Positions 1 through 6,884 of a DNA stretch of 13,888 nucleotides are shown piece by piece. The notes beneath the pieces were generated by a model. That model worked only from the letters and a program-made list of their open reading frames with translations, was not told the DNA's origin and ran no database searches. The stretch spans positions 1 through 13,888 of the forward strand of contig JAJEAQ010000608.1 of assembly GCA_022822685.1 (NCBI GenBank), read 5' to 3'. The position numbers and the translations under genes are program-made. The DNA comes from Trichodesmium sp. jk18x7bins.61. Lineage in GTDB: Bacteria > Cyanobacteriota > Cyanobacteriia > Cyanobacteriales > Microcoleaceae. Position 1 is the stretch's first letter; every line of letters starts with the position of its first letter.

Positions 1-342
1 TGGGGTAGAAATCCCTCATAGACTTGAGCCTGTCGGCTCCCTGAAAGGTGTCTCAATTCAATTACCAGTTCAGGTCGCACGAATACAATAGGTTTTAACA
101 AACTGGTGTTCGAGCCGACTCCTCTCCCTAATGGCGAGTGTCGAGGAAGGGTGTATGTTCAGCATTTAGAGCTCTCCACAAATAATACTAATTCTACTCT
201 TGACAAGCATGGGGTATTTCATTAAAATTGCCGTTTGCACAGGGTGAGGACATCACCTGGTGTATAAACCGCAATTGATAATATTTTGGTGGCACAATCC
301 TGCGGTGTTGTAATCGCGCACCATCGGGAGTATGTCAACATC
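1..342 (+). mobile_element. Possible decayed 3' end of an IS200/IS605 (TnpB-type) element
   Basis: No intact reading frame is present in 1-531. Bases 326-339 read GGGAGTATGTCAAC, which with the upstream AATCC near 296-300 and a weak GGTG/CACC stem (304-307 with 319-322) resembles the hairpin plus GGGAGTATGTCAA right end that I know from cyanobacterial TnpB elements. The preceding 200 bases are GC-richer than the rest of the window and contain short open stretches ending at 89-91 and 223-225, which could be the tail of a tnpB gene and its overlapping guide-RNA scaffold. The main part of the element would lie left of base 1. I did not find a target duplication, and 343-531 shows nothing I recognise. 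This rests on remembered motif similarity only. Confidence 0.3.
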
Positions 343-531
343 TGGGTATCTAGATTTGATGTCCAGTTGGTCATATTGATTTGATCAGGGCTGAGGTATT
401 TTTCGGACAAATGCTAGAACGTGAGTGGAATCATTACTCTACTTTCCTTCCCAGTTTTTTTTATTAAGTAATTAAGGGAACAGAATATACATTCCGATTA
501 TGGATAAAAATGTATATTAGTGATTGATAAG

Positions 532-1128
532 TTAATTATCTATTAAATTCAACAAAATATCAGCAGCCTCATCTAAATCATTACCAAAACAAATTATTCC
601 ATCCTCATGCCCTGCCATTACTAATATTTTTTCTCCCGCCAAATTCTCCTCATCAAACAAGCGAAATATTTCCTTTGCCATTAGTGGAGTACCATAAGGT
701 ACATCTTTATTAGAAGTAGGAACTTTAAACATGAGTTCCTGCCAAAGCCGATAGTTGTGAATGTGAATAATACCCGTAATTTCTGGTCGATAATAATAGA
801 TCGCCCCATGAGTTAAAGACTCAGAAGAAGCTTTGATCAGACCACAACAAGTTAGGGTATTTTCGTCGATATTAAAATCAGTAACTACTGTATAATATTC
901 CGGTCCTAAAGTAGCTAAATGACCAGTCTGAGTTCCCGAAATTATAAACTGATTTGAGTAGGGAATCCTCAAACTAATATTGCCAAAACCAATGCCATTT
1001 TCATAAACCCCAATCAATCCCAAGGAATACATTAAGTCTCGCTTTTCCATTAAATGAGTGACGCGATCGCTCGCTACAGATCCCCCGTAAACCCAATGAC
1101 ATTGATATTTAATTACTCCCTCATCCAT
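532..1128 (-). CDS. Class II aldolase/adducin-family protein
   Basis: An intact 198-residue protein covering a single class II aldolase (fuculose-phosphate aldolase/adducin head) domain. The family is zinc-dependent and cleaves or epimerises sugar phosphates in the cytosol. Visible hallmarks are the N-terminal LGLIGVYENGIGFGNIS stretch (residues 36-52), the glycine-rich FIISGTQTG (61-69), a candidate catalytic glutamate E103 in SSESLTHGAIY, the zinc-ligand pair H122 and H124 in IHIHN, and a third ligand H174 in MAGHEDG. All expected metal ligands are therefore present and the length is normal for a single-domain member. The substrate cannot be told from sequence. The ATG at 1128 gives a normal N-terminus but has no clear Shine-Dalgarno sequence upstream. 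No partner gene is adjacent: the next gene upstream is a pseudogene 88 bases away. Family assignment is strong, specific activity unknown. Confidence 0.9.
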   Translation of the reverse strand: MDEGVIKYQCHWVYGGSVASDRVTHLMEKRDLMYSLGLIGVYENGIGFGNISLRIPYSNQFIISGTQTGHLATLGPEYYTVVTDFNIDENTLTCCGLIKASSESLTHGAIYYYRPEITGIIHIHNYRLWQELMFKVPTSNKDVPYGTPLMAKEIFRLFDEENLAGEKILVMAGHEDGIICFGNDLDEAADILLNLIDN

Positions 1129-1215
1129 GATTAAAAGTTAAAAGTTGAAACAGTTATCAGTAGGCAGTACTTTTGCCTCTTGCCTATGGTATCACATTCC
1201 TGTAGGGAAGCTGAA

Positions 1216-1742
1216 TCATTGGAATTTCTTAGGTAGACTAAATAAACTTTGACCAAATCTAGAATCAATTTCTATATGACAATTTAATGGAGCAGTTTCC
1301 CAATCACAAAAATAAGCAGCAACTGGTTTTTTTTGACTTGGTTGGCATATTTGTAAGTTATAACCATATTGTCTGGCTACAGAGCCAAAATGGTTGACAA
1401 ACTTATAATGATCTATATATTCTCGCTCTTGCCAAATTAATTGATTGACTACCAAAATTACCCAGCTATCACCAGAGTCAACAAACCAAGTATGAAGGAT
1501 TTGACTACCAAAGAAGTCTTGAGTTAACCACAAACTCGGAATACTTGGTTGAGTCTGAGATAAAGGAGGCTTGAGTAGTTGAGAAGTTCACTGGTAGGGC
1601 AGGTAGGAAAAATAACTTGAGGTTGAGCTATTGATGGCTTTATAGATAAATTTGACAACAATAATATGAGGTTAAATCCTAAAATTAAGGGAGAAGGAAG
1701 CAATAAAATAGGAAACTTTATCAGTAGATTGAGATGCACCAT
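1216..1742 (-). pseudogene. Frameshifted secreted conserved hypothetical of cyanobacteria
   Basis: Two overlapping minus-strand frames make one broken gene. The first (1742 down to 1524, ATG start) gives a long hydrophobic N-terminus (residues 4-34) followed by SIAQPQ, which looks like a signal peptide with cleavage after A39. It then runs into short random sequence and a stop. The second frame carries on down to 1216 and contains the conserved part: SLWLTQDFFGSQ, WVILVVNQLIW, YKFVNHFGSVARQYGYNLQIC and AAYFCDW. That combination matches, from memory, a conserved cyanobacterial protein of unknown function whose full-length members join the two parts. The second frame has a TGA at 1588-1590, so the indel must lie between about 1527 and 1587. 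A TTG at 1531-1533 could start the second part alone, but it would lack the export signal. The gene is most likely inactive unless the shift is a sequencing error. Confidence 0.75.
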
Positions 1743-1944
1743 AGGTAATTACCTCACCAAATGAAAAGGAAACTGAAATCTTTACAGGGGTTAGTGGTTA
1801 GATAAAATTTGAGGCCAGAATTATTCAAGATATTACTAGAAATAAAACTACTATAAACCTTTATATATCTCTATTAAAATCGAAAACTATCAATTTTTAA
1901 TAAGCTAGCAGAACCTATATTATTTCTACTATAAAACTGATCAC

Positions 1945-1971
1945 TAAGTTCCTAGTTGCGCTTTAGCGCTA
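1945..1971 (+). repeat. Copy 1 of a short dispersed repeat with a GCGC-TTTA-GCGC hairpin
   Basis: AGTTCCTAGTTGCGCTTTAG at about 1947-1966 recurs as AGTTCGTAGTTGCACTTTAG near 11555. The first copy forms a small stem (GCGC 1958-1961 with 1966-1969). It lies directly before the truncated PIN gene, and the second copy lies downstream of the methyltransferase pseudogene. It looks like a short dispersed intergenic repeat. Confidence 0.5.
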
Positions 1972-1978
1972 ATTAAAA

Positions 1979-2296
1979 TTGAAAACCATCAATTGTTCAT
2001 ATAATAATCCATACAATGAGAAGTGGGTTTTTGTTGAAAGTGTCTTACGGAAAGCAATATTTTTTCAAGGTTTGAATGAAAGTGTGTTGGCAAAAGCTGA
2101 AGAAATAGAAGTAGATATGGGGATTAAAGGGGTAGACTCCCTGCACTTGGCTTGTGCGGAAGAATTTGGGGTGGATTTTTTCATCACAAGTAATGAAAAA
2201 ATAATTAAAAGATATCAAGGGAGTATAATACTTAAAAGCCCTACGAGTTTTGTTAATAGTGTTGTTGATTCTTTGGAGGTGGATAAGTATGGGTAA
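1979..2296 (+). pseudogene. C-terminal part of a PIN-domain (VapC-like) toxin, N-terminus lost
   Basis: The 105-residue frame matches the second half of a PIN-domain ribonuclease, the toxin type of VapBC-like systems. The key stretch GIKGVDSLHLACAEEFGVDFFITSNEKIIK (split here as GIKGVDSLHLACAEE and GVDFFITSNEK) carries the conserved mid and C-terminal acidic residues: D in GVDSLHL and D in GVDFFITSN. The first catalytic aspartate, in the family's N-terminal LDTN-like strand, is absent, together with roughly 50-60 residues. An in-frame TAA at 1970-1972 sits just before the first possible start, a TTG at 1979 without a ribosome binding site, so the 5' part was deleted or replaced. The stop overlaps the next start in ATGGGTAA (2289-2296), the usual arrangement for a coupled pair. 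Expected to be inactive because an essential metal-binding residue is missing. Confidence 0.7.
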
Positions 2297-2494
2297 AAAG
2301 TTAGTTGTGCCTCAAATAGCATCGGTTATAACTGAAAGTGTGCCGGCAATTATCGAGCGCTTAGGTATTGCTAAAGCAGCGTTTTTGGCCAGTAAACTAT
2401 GTCACAGTCAGTGGAATATTTAGAGTGAAAGGAGACAATATTTGGAGAAAAAACGGCGAGGAAAATTTATGAGCAAATCAAAAATAATTCATAA
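2289..2494 (+). pseudogene. Broken small partner (antitoxin-like) of the PIN gene
   Basis: The ATG at 2289 overlaps the end of the PIN gene by eight bases. The first frame runs 44 codons (MGKKLVVPQIASVITESV, then AIIERLGIAKAAFLASKL) to a TAG at 2421-2423. A second frame from about 2408 continues SVEYLE, a TGA at 2426-2428, then KETIFGEKTARKIYEQIKNN to a TAA at 2492-2494. Joined, they give a protein of about 67 residues with the form LGxAKxAF, then YLExKExIFGxKTxxxIYEQI, which I recall from small proteins encoded next to PIN genes in cyanobacteria. There is thus at least one frameshift near 2405 and one nonsense codon. Its role as antitoxin is inferred from position and pattern. Both halves of the pair are disabled. 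Confidence 0.6.
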
Positions 2495-2533
2495 ATTAGA
2501 AGTTTAAAAAGGGCGATCGCTCCTAATCTTAAC

Positions 2534-2562
2534 AAACTGCAAAATCGCTGATATTGCAGTTT
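2534..2562. repeat. Nine-base-pair hairpin downstream of the toxin-antitoxin remnant
   Basis: AAACTGCAA (2534-2542) and TTGCAGTTT (2554-2562) are perfectly complementary around an 11-base loop. It lies 40 bases after the end of the antitoxin-like remnant, so it could be a transcription terminator for that unit, but no clear run of T follows it. Confidence 0.45.
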
Positions 2563-2614
2563 TATGGTTGATAAAATCTGATTTTTTTTACTTTTTAACG
2601 CATCAAAGTCTCTC

Positions 2615-2633
2615 TGATACTAAATCCGGTTAT
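2615..2633 (+). repeat. 19-base dispersed repeat, arm 1 (inverted match at 13766-13784)
   Basis: TGATACTAAATCCGGTTAT is repeated exactly in inverted orientation at 13766-13784. The core TACTAAATCCGGTT resembles a TACCAAATCCGGTT-type intergenic element that I remember from filamentous cyanobacteria. A role is not known. Confidence 0.7.
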
Positions 2634-2708
2634 GAAAGCGAAGCGACTCCCCCGGGAGGCAAAGGTACTTTTGTAAAATTCCCTTCTAACCCTTCAGCAT
2701 AAGTGCCT

Positions 2709-2729
2709 TTGTCAATTATCAATTGACAA
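2709..2729. repeat. Hairpin between dprA and the left repeats
   Basis: TTGTCAATT (2709-2717), loop ATC, AATTGACAA (2721-2729) forms a perfect nine-base-pair stem. It lies 32 bases beyond the dprA stop codon on its downstream side. There is no T tract in the dprA direction, so I call it a palindrome rather than a terminator. Such TTGTCAATT/AATTGACAA palindromes are common in cyanobacterial spacers. Confidence 0.6.
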
Positions 2730-2760
2730 TATCCCAACTATAAACTAAGAGAGAAGGGAA

Positions 2761-3942
2761 TTAATTTCTTTGATAACGCATTCCTGGTAATTGAGTAACT
2801 AATCCTAATAATTCTAATTGTAGAAGAGAACTAGAAACATCTCCTGATGATAAACCTGTTTTTTGTACAATTAAATCTAAATGAATAGGTTCAAAATCAA
2901 TATGCTGCAAAACTTTGGCTAAAATAGGTTCTAAATCAGGCAAATAATTCTGATTTTTTTCTTGAAATAAAGACAATTGTTGGGGAGATTCTACTACATC
3001 AACATCTAATGATGGCATCGCTCCTAATATTTCTAATAACTTATCCATCGTAATTGGAATTACCTCTGCACCTTTATTAATTAACTGCAAACAACCATGA
3101 GATTTTTCATCATCTAAACGGGCAGGTAAAACATACACATCTCGACAAAATTCATTCGCCATATCCGCAGTCATTAATGCACCGGATTTTTCTGGTGCTT
3201 CCATGATTAATACAGCTCGACTTAATCCAGCTATAATTCTATTACGTTGGGGAAAATGTTTCGAATTTGGTTTAGCACCTGCCGGATATTCGCTCACAAC
3301 TAACCCCTGTTTAATTACTTGTTTGGCAAGAGCTTTATTTTCCGCTGGGTAAACCCTATCAACTCCATTACCAAAAACAGCAATCGTTCGCCCACCAGCT
3401 TCTAAGCAAGCAGCATGAGCTTCCGTATCAATCCCTTTAGCTAACCCAGATACGATTGTAAACCCGCTTTTGGCCAAAATTCCACTGATTTTCCGAGTCC
3501 AACGGCGACCATATTCTGTAGGGTGACGGGTGCCTACTATTCCTACTGTGGGGGTAATACCTAGAATTTCTTGAGACTCAACGATCCCTCGATAATATAG
3601 TACTGCTGGAGGTGTAGGAATTTCTTGCAGGAGGCGGGGATAATCTTGATCTGCGGGAGTCCAGAAATCAGGGTTTTTGCTAGTGTGTTCTTCTAGGAGT
3701 TGTTCTGGGTTGAGATGCGATCGCTCCGTAACTATTTTCTCTATTTTCTGGCGACCTAATCCTGATATCTGGCCTAATTCTGTTGGGGTTGCTTTCCAAG
3801 CTGTGGCCAAACTCCCGAACTCCTGTTTTAGCTTTTGTAGGGCAATAGGACCTATTCCGCTAATTGTGGCCCATGCTAGCCAATAGGCGCGTTCTTCTAC
3901 CAATGATCTATCCTCTTTAGCAATGAATGAGTGGTCTTTCAC
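2761..3942 (-). CDS. dprA: DNA-processing protein DprA
   Basis: An intact 393-residue DprA, the cytosolic protein that takes incoming single-stranded DNA during natural transformation, protects it and loads RecA on it. Residues 19-70 hold a helix-hairpin-helix/SAM-like region (ISGIGPIALQKLKQEFGS, then ISGLGRQKI). The Rossmann-fold core runs from about 130 to 290: GIVGTRHPTEYGRRW (134-148), IVSGLAKGIDTEAH (163-176), GNGVDRVYP (191-199), SEYPAG (217-222), HFPQRNRIIAGLS (229-241), SGALMTADMA (253-262) and SHGCLQLINKGA (281-292). Residues about 335-393 form a C-terminal winged-helix domain (SSGDVSSSLLQLELLGLV), as in other cyanobacterial DprA proteins. The GTG at 3942 gives the longest form. A TTG at 3903, just before VEERAYWLAW where many homologues begin, is an alternative start giving 380 residues. 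No operon partner is visible. Identification is firm; whether the cell is competent is not shown. Confidence 0.96.
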   Translation of the reverse strand: MKDHSFIAKEDRSLVEERAYWLAWATISGIGPIALQKLKQEFGSLATAWKATPTELGQISGLGRQKIEKIVTERSHLNPEQLLEEHTSKNPDFWTPADQDYPRLLQEIPTPPAVLYYRGIVESQEILGITPTVGIVGTRHPTEYGRRWTRKISGILAKSGFTIVSGLAKGIDTEAHAACLEAGGRTIAVFGNGVDRVYPAENKALAKQVIKQGLVVSEYPAGAKPNSKHFPQRNRIIAGLSRAVLIMEAPEKSGALMTADMANEFCRDVYVLPARLDDEKSHGCLQLINKGAEVIPITMDKLLEILGAMPSLDVDVVESPQQLSLFQEKNQNYLPDLEPILAKVLQHIDFEPIHLDLIVQKTGLSSGDVSSSLLQLELLGLVTQLPGMRYQRN

Positions 3943-4187
3943 TCATTTTAATTTTTCTTCCCAGGGCTTGATTCTGCCCTAATTAATCTAAAATCTAAGT
4001 TTGAATCAGATTGATTTTTTATTCAATTTAAATGACTCTTTGTTCAACATGAGCTAGACTATTAAGTATAGGAGATAAATAGAAGCTTTCAAATCTGAGC
4101 AATTTATTTAACTGGTAGGAGCAAATTTATAGGCTAATACCAGGGGAAATTTTGCAGTAAATTTTCAGAAAATTGAGAGGTAGAAAT

Positions 4188-5225
4188 ATGACTAATAATA
4201 TAGAAGTAGTATTTAGCTTTGACACAACTGGGAGTATGTATCCTTGCCTAACTCAAGTCCGTCGCCAGATCAAAAATACAGTCACTCGATTAATATCAGA
4301 AATTCCTGGTATTAGGATTGGCATTATTGCTCATGGAGATTATTGCGATCGAACTCTACTTATGTGACAAAACTATTAGATTGATCCGAAAATGTAGAGA
4401 CTATTTGTAACTTTGTAGAAAACGTAGAAAGGACAAGTGGTGGAGACGCACCAGAATGTTATGAATTAGTATTAAATCAAGGCAAATCTTTGGCTTGGAC
4501 TCCAGAAGCAACCAAATCTTTAGCATTAATTGGAGATGATATTCCTCACCCACCAAGTCAAAATCCTCAAAGGCTAAATTGGCGAGAAGAAGTGAATAAA
4601 TTATCAGCTCTGGGAATTACAGTTTATGGGGTACAAGCATTAAATCGTCGTCTTGCCACAATGTTTTATAAAGAACTAGCAGAAAAATCTGGTTGGTTTC
4701 ATCTAGATTTAGACCAATTTGCTTATATTAATGATTTATTTTAGCAGTTTGTTATCAACAATCTTCTGAGGAACAACTGAAAATTATGAACAAGAAGTTG
4801 TAGATACAGGGCGGATGACTCGTGGTTTAAGTAAGATTTTCAATACTATGTTCAACCGAGAAGAAACAACAGTTTATGAATCAGCAGATTGGCGAGCTAT
4901 TGCACCAGGCAGGTTTCAGGTTTTGGAGGTAGATGAAAATAAACCAATTAAAACTTTTGTAGTAGAAAATGGTTTAATTTTTAACAAAGGCCGTGGTTTT
5001 TATGAGTTTACGAAAACAGAAACTATTCAAGGGAAAAAGGAAGTTATTTTAATAGATAGGGCAACAGGGGATTTGTTTGAAGGAGAAGCGGCAAGGGAAA
5101 TGCTAGGTTTGCCGAATGGTACAACAGTTAGGATTAGACCTAATAATTTAGAGAAGTATGTGGTGTTTGTACAAAGTACATCAGTAAATCGAAAGTTGAT
5201 TGGTGAGACTCGTTTTTTTGTATGA
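4188..5225 (+). pseudogene. von Willebrand factor A (vWA) domain protein, multiply broken
   Basis: One former gene of about 345 codons is spread over several frames. It starts at ATG 4188, eight bases after a GAGAGG ribosome binding site (4175-4180). The first part (VVFSFDTTGSMYPCL) contains the metal-binding DxTGS (MIDAS) motif of vWA domains, which mediate metal-dependent protein binding. Lesions: a frameshift near 4358 (first frame stops at 4365-4367), a TGA at 4382-4384, a frameshift near 4740 (TAG at 4742-4744), and a frameshift in an A-run at 4780-4783. Read through, the middle gives SENVETICNFVENVERTSGGDAPECYE and KSLALIGDDIPHPP (joined across normal vWA features), and the C-terminal 136 residues from 4815 are an uninterrupted unknown domain. 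The vWA region resembles those of alpha-kinase-type vWA proteins. Indels in homopolymers could be sequencing errors, but the TGA is a separate lesion. Confidence 0.85.
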
Positions 5226-5282
5226 AGTAGAGGATTAGAGCCATTAATTTAACAAACTGGCGTTATGAGAGATTGAAAAATC

Positions 5283-5300
5283 AACTAGCGATCGCTAGTT
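5283..5300. repeat. 18-base perfect palindrome built on a HIP1 site
   Basis: AACTAGCGATCGCTAGTT is fully self-complementary and contains the HIP1 octamer GCGATCGC. Flanking TTGA/TCAA and a TGAAAAAT (5274-5281) to ATTTTTCA (about 5320-5327) complementarity extend the potential structure. It lies between the convergent vWA pseudogene and the three-gene cassette, so it might act as a bidirectional terminator. Confidence 0.7.
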
Positions 5301-5465
5301 TCAACCTATTAGCACTTCAATTTTTCAGCCCAAATCTAGCCTAAACTCTCTTTATGAGCTGATGGGATATCTAATTTAATGGTTGTTTTCAAATTTCAAG
5401 GTTTCTAATCCTCTTTTTTATGTTACCAATCTTTCAAAGCGCCAAGTGTTCCTACTCAAATTCCA

Positions 5466-5810
5466 CTACCATTTCCTGGGTTTTTTGTTTGCAGATTCTT
5501 CTTTTTCAAAAACTTGGGATTCCTTTCGTTTTCCGAGCAGTGGGATTTGGGGTGGAAAATTATCCATCATTTCTCGGAATCGATCCTCGTCAATTGTTGG
5601 GAATTCTTCAGGTGGCTTTGAATTTGGGTTGAGATCTGGATATTCCCTATAAAAAGAATCATTGAATTGCCCTACATCTATAAGTTTGTACTTTCTATTG
5701 GGATATGTTGTTTTAATATGTTTTGCATGCTTATTTCCAATTTTCCATACACCTTTCATTTTATAACACTTGTTAGCCATATTATGTATAGAATCAGAAC
5801 GGTATTCCAT
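5466..5810 (-). CDS. Hypothetical protein, third gene of an unknown cassette
   Basis: A 114-residue protein that I do not recognise. I chose the ATG at 5810 because it overlaps the stop of the gene before it in TAATG, typical of translational coupling. The frame is open further upstream to an ATG at 5936, but that would overlap the neighbour by 127 bases. The protein is charged and soluble, with no membrane segment or signal peptide. It starts MEYRSDSIHNMANKCYKM, has a basic, histidine-containing part (KIGNKHAKHIKTTYPNRKYK), then an acidic, proline-rich middle (DLNPNSKPPEEFPTIDEDRF) and a lysine-rich C-terminus ending ANKKPRKW. A basic domain with a low-complexity tail would fit a nucleic-acid-binding or toxin-type protein, but no catalytic motif is visible and this is only a guess. 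Confidence 0.65.
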   Translation of the reverse strand: MEYRSDSIHNMANKCYKMKGVWKIGNKHAKHIKTTYPNRKYKLIDVGQFNDSFYREYPDLNPNSKPPEEFPTIDEDRFREMMDNFPPQIPLLGKRKESQVFEKEESANKKPRKW

Positions 5811-6256
5811 TATTTGTTGTCGTTTTTTTGTAAAAATCCTTTTTGAATTAAAGTATTCAAGAGAGCATCTAGACTTACCTTGTAATTCATTAGAGAATTT
5901 TGTTGACCAGTCACAGCCTGTGTTCCTTGAGTCCAATTTAACTTTAGTTGATCAGGATGAGTAAAATTTTGAAACCCATTGGACAAGGCTAAATCATAAT
6001 TCGCCTTATAGGTATCTTGCCACGTTGCTCCTACAATTTTTAATTGTGGAATTAAATCCAAAAGGTCTTTTTTTTCCTGTTCCTTTCCCTTGAACTCAAC
6101 ATCTCCTTTATCTGATTTTAAATTTTCTATATAATCCCAAGTACTTTGAATTATATTTTTGAAATTTTTAATTACATTTGGGTGCACTATAAAAAAGTTC
6201 ATAAAAAGCTCCCACAAATCTTTGTTGTCTTGTGGAAGTATGCAATGTTGAATCAT
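5810..6256 (-). CDS. Hypothetical protein, second gene of an unknown cassette
   Basis: A 148-residue protein with no family I can name. It begins 15 bases after the stop of the upstream gene and its own stop overlaps the next start by one base (TAATG), so the three genes are almost certainly cotranscribed. No Shine-Dalgarno sequence precedes its ATG, which supports coupling to the gene before. The sequence looks like a mostly helical soluble protein: an N-terminal part rich in aromatic residues (LWELFMNFFIVHPNVIKNFK, residues 14-33), a charged middle (about 46-66), then IVGATWQDTYKANYDLALSN (74-93) and a polar C-terminus with LDALLNTLIQKGFLQK. There is no signal peptide, metal motif or nucleotide-binding loop. 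Open reading frame length, codon use like the neighbours and packing support it being real. Confidence 0.7.
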   Translation of the reverse strand: MIQHCILPQDNKDLWELFMNFFIVHPNVIKNFKNIIQSTWDYIENLKSDKGDVEFKGKEQEKKDLLDLIPQLKIVGATWQDTYKANYDLALSNGFQNFTHPDQLKLNWTQGTQAVTGQQNSLMNYKVSLDALLNTLIQKGFLQKNDNK

Positions 6257-6271
6257 TTGATTGCAATGAGA

Positions 6272-6688
6272 TTATAACCACTTTAGTCCATAAAGAATAC
6301 GGTCTTTTATTGGATCTCCAAATTTTCCACCAGAATCTTGAAATTCATTTTCAAGCCAATAATTTAATGATTTAGTATGAGCACGACAATATCTTTTTTC
6401 CTGTTCTCTTCTTTTGTTTGATTGAGAATGATATTCTCCCACGACATTCAGACAGTCTTCTACCAAAAGTGTTTGATTTTCATCTTCTATTTCATCTCCA
6501 TCTTTTGTCAATTGAACAGTATTTGAATTTCCCCATAATGCTTGACATATGCTTTGAAATCCTTGTTTTGCAGGTTTTATTTCCTGTGTTGGTTTTATTT
6601 CCTGTATTACCGTTATACCAATTGTTTGAGGTTTAGGCTTTAACAACTGAATCGGTGCAGTTTTCTTTGGTACTTGTGCATGGAACAT
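6272..6688 (-). CDS. Hypothetical protein with disordered proline/lysine-rich N-terminus, first gene of an unknown cassette
   Basis: A 138-residue protein of unknown function that opens a three-gene cluster. The start is well supported: AAGGAG (6695-6700) lies six bases before the ATG at 6688, the best ribosome binding site in the window. Residues 1-45 look disordered, rich in Lys, Pro and Gln, with a tandem QEIKPT/QEIKPA repeat (residues 29-40) encoded by an 18-base direct repeat. Residues about 70-138 look folded: LLVEDCLNVVGEYHSQS, then a strongly charged NKRREQEKRYCRAHTKSLNYWLENEF and GDPIKDRILYGLKWL. There is no signal peptide or membrane helix. A flexible tail before a small charged domain is seen in cargo or toxin proteins of contractile injection and polymorphic toxin systems, but no specific homology is visible to me. 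The downstream partners may be cognate immunity or accessory proteins; this is inference. Confidence 0.72.
   Translation of the reverse strand: MFHAQVPKKTAPIQLLKPKPQTIGITVIQEIKPTQEIKPAKQGFQSICQALWGNSNTVQLTKDGDEIEDENQTLLVEDCLNVVGEYHSQSNKRREQEKRYCRAHTKSLNYWLENEFQDSGGKFGDPIKDRILYGLKWL
6573..6608. repeat. 18-base tandem direct repeat inside the cassette's first gene
   Basis: GGTTTTATTTCCTGT occurs at 6573-6587 and again at 6591-6605, a period of 18 bases. In the coding strand it gives the QEIKPT/QEIKPA repeat, so the array is in frame and could change length without breaking the gene. Confidence 0.8.
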
Positions 6689-6694
6689 TCATAA

Positions 6695-6700
6695 CTCCTT
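6695..6700 (-). promoter_or_regulatory. Strong ribosome binding site of the three-gene cassette
   Basis: The minus strand reads AAAAAAAGGAGTTATGAATG. AAGGAG is an excellent match to the anti-Shine-Dalgarno sequence and is spaced six bases from the chosen ATG (6686-6688). A GATAAT further upstream (about 6741-6746) could be a -10 element with a poor -35, so the promoter itself is uncertain. Confidence 0.7.
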
Positions 6701-6769
6701 TTTTTGATTAAGCCTTTGCATTCTTCTAGGTTGAGACACATTATCAGTATTATTTCTCAAATTTGGAAT

Positions 6770-6884
6770 ACAACGGTTGTGTTGGGTTTATCCTACGGAT
6801 AAGCTTCGCTAACACTATCGTTACAACCAAACCTACAATTGCTTGATGTAAGTTTTTTGAGTATCTGTTTTGAGGGAGAAATTA
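6770..6884. repeat. Dispersed-repeat-like spacer between the cassette and the DUF6653 remnant
   Basis: The stretch contains CAACGGTTGTGTTGGGTTTA, then AACCAAACCTACAA and, at 6892-6902, GTAGGTTGGGTTG-type sequence. Pairs of GTTGGGTT and AACCNAACCTAC are typical of mobile intergenic repeats in cyanobacteria. The repeat reaches into the 3' end of the neighbouring truncated gene, suggesting that its arrival caused the truncation. Confidence 0.45.

Noticed and set aside
222..410. A 62-codon minus-strand frame starting MSEKYLSPDQ
   Set aside because: It overlaps the likely insertion-element end, has no ribosome binding site and no recognisable motif.
3677..3886. A 69-codon plus-strand frame
   Set aside because: It lies wholly inside dprA on the opposite strand and has the composition of a shadow frame.
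5383..5964. Several plus-strand frames of 64-89 codons
   Set aside because: They are antisense to the third cassette gene or its downstream end, without start signals; the minus-strand frames are tightly coupled and more convincing.
6418..6636. A 72-codon plus-strand frame
   Set aside because: It is antisense to the first cassette gene and gives low-complexity Leu/Phe-rich sequence from complementing Lys/Glu codons.
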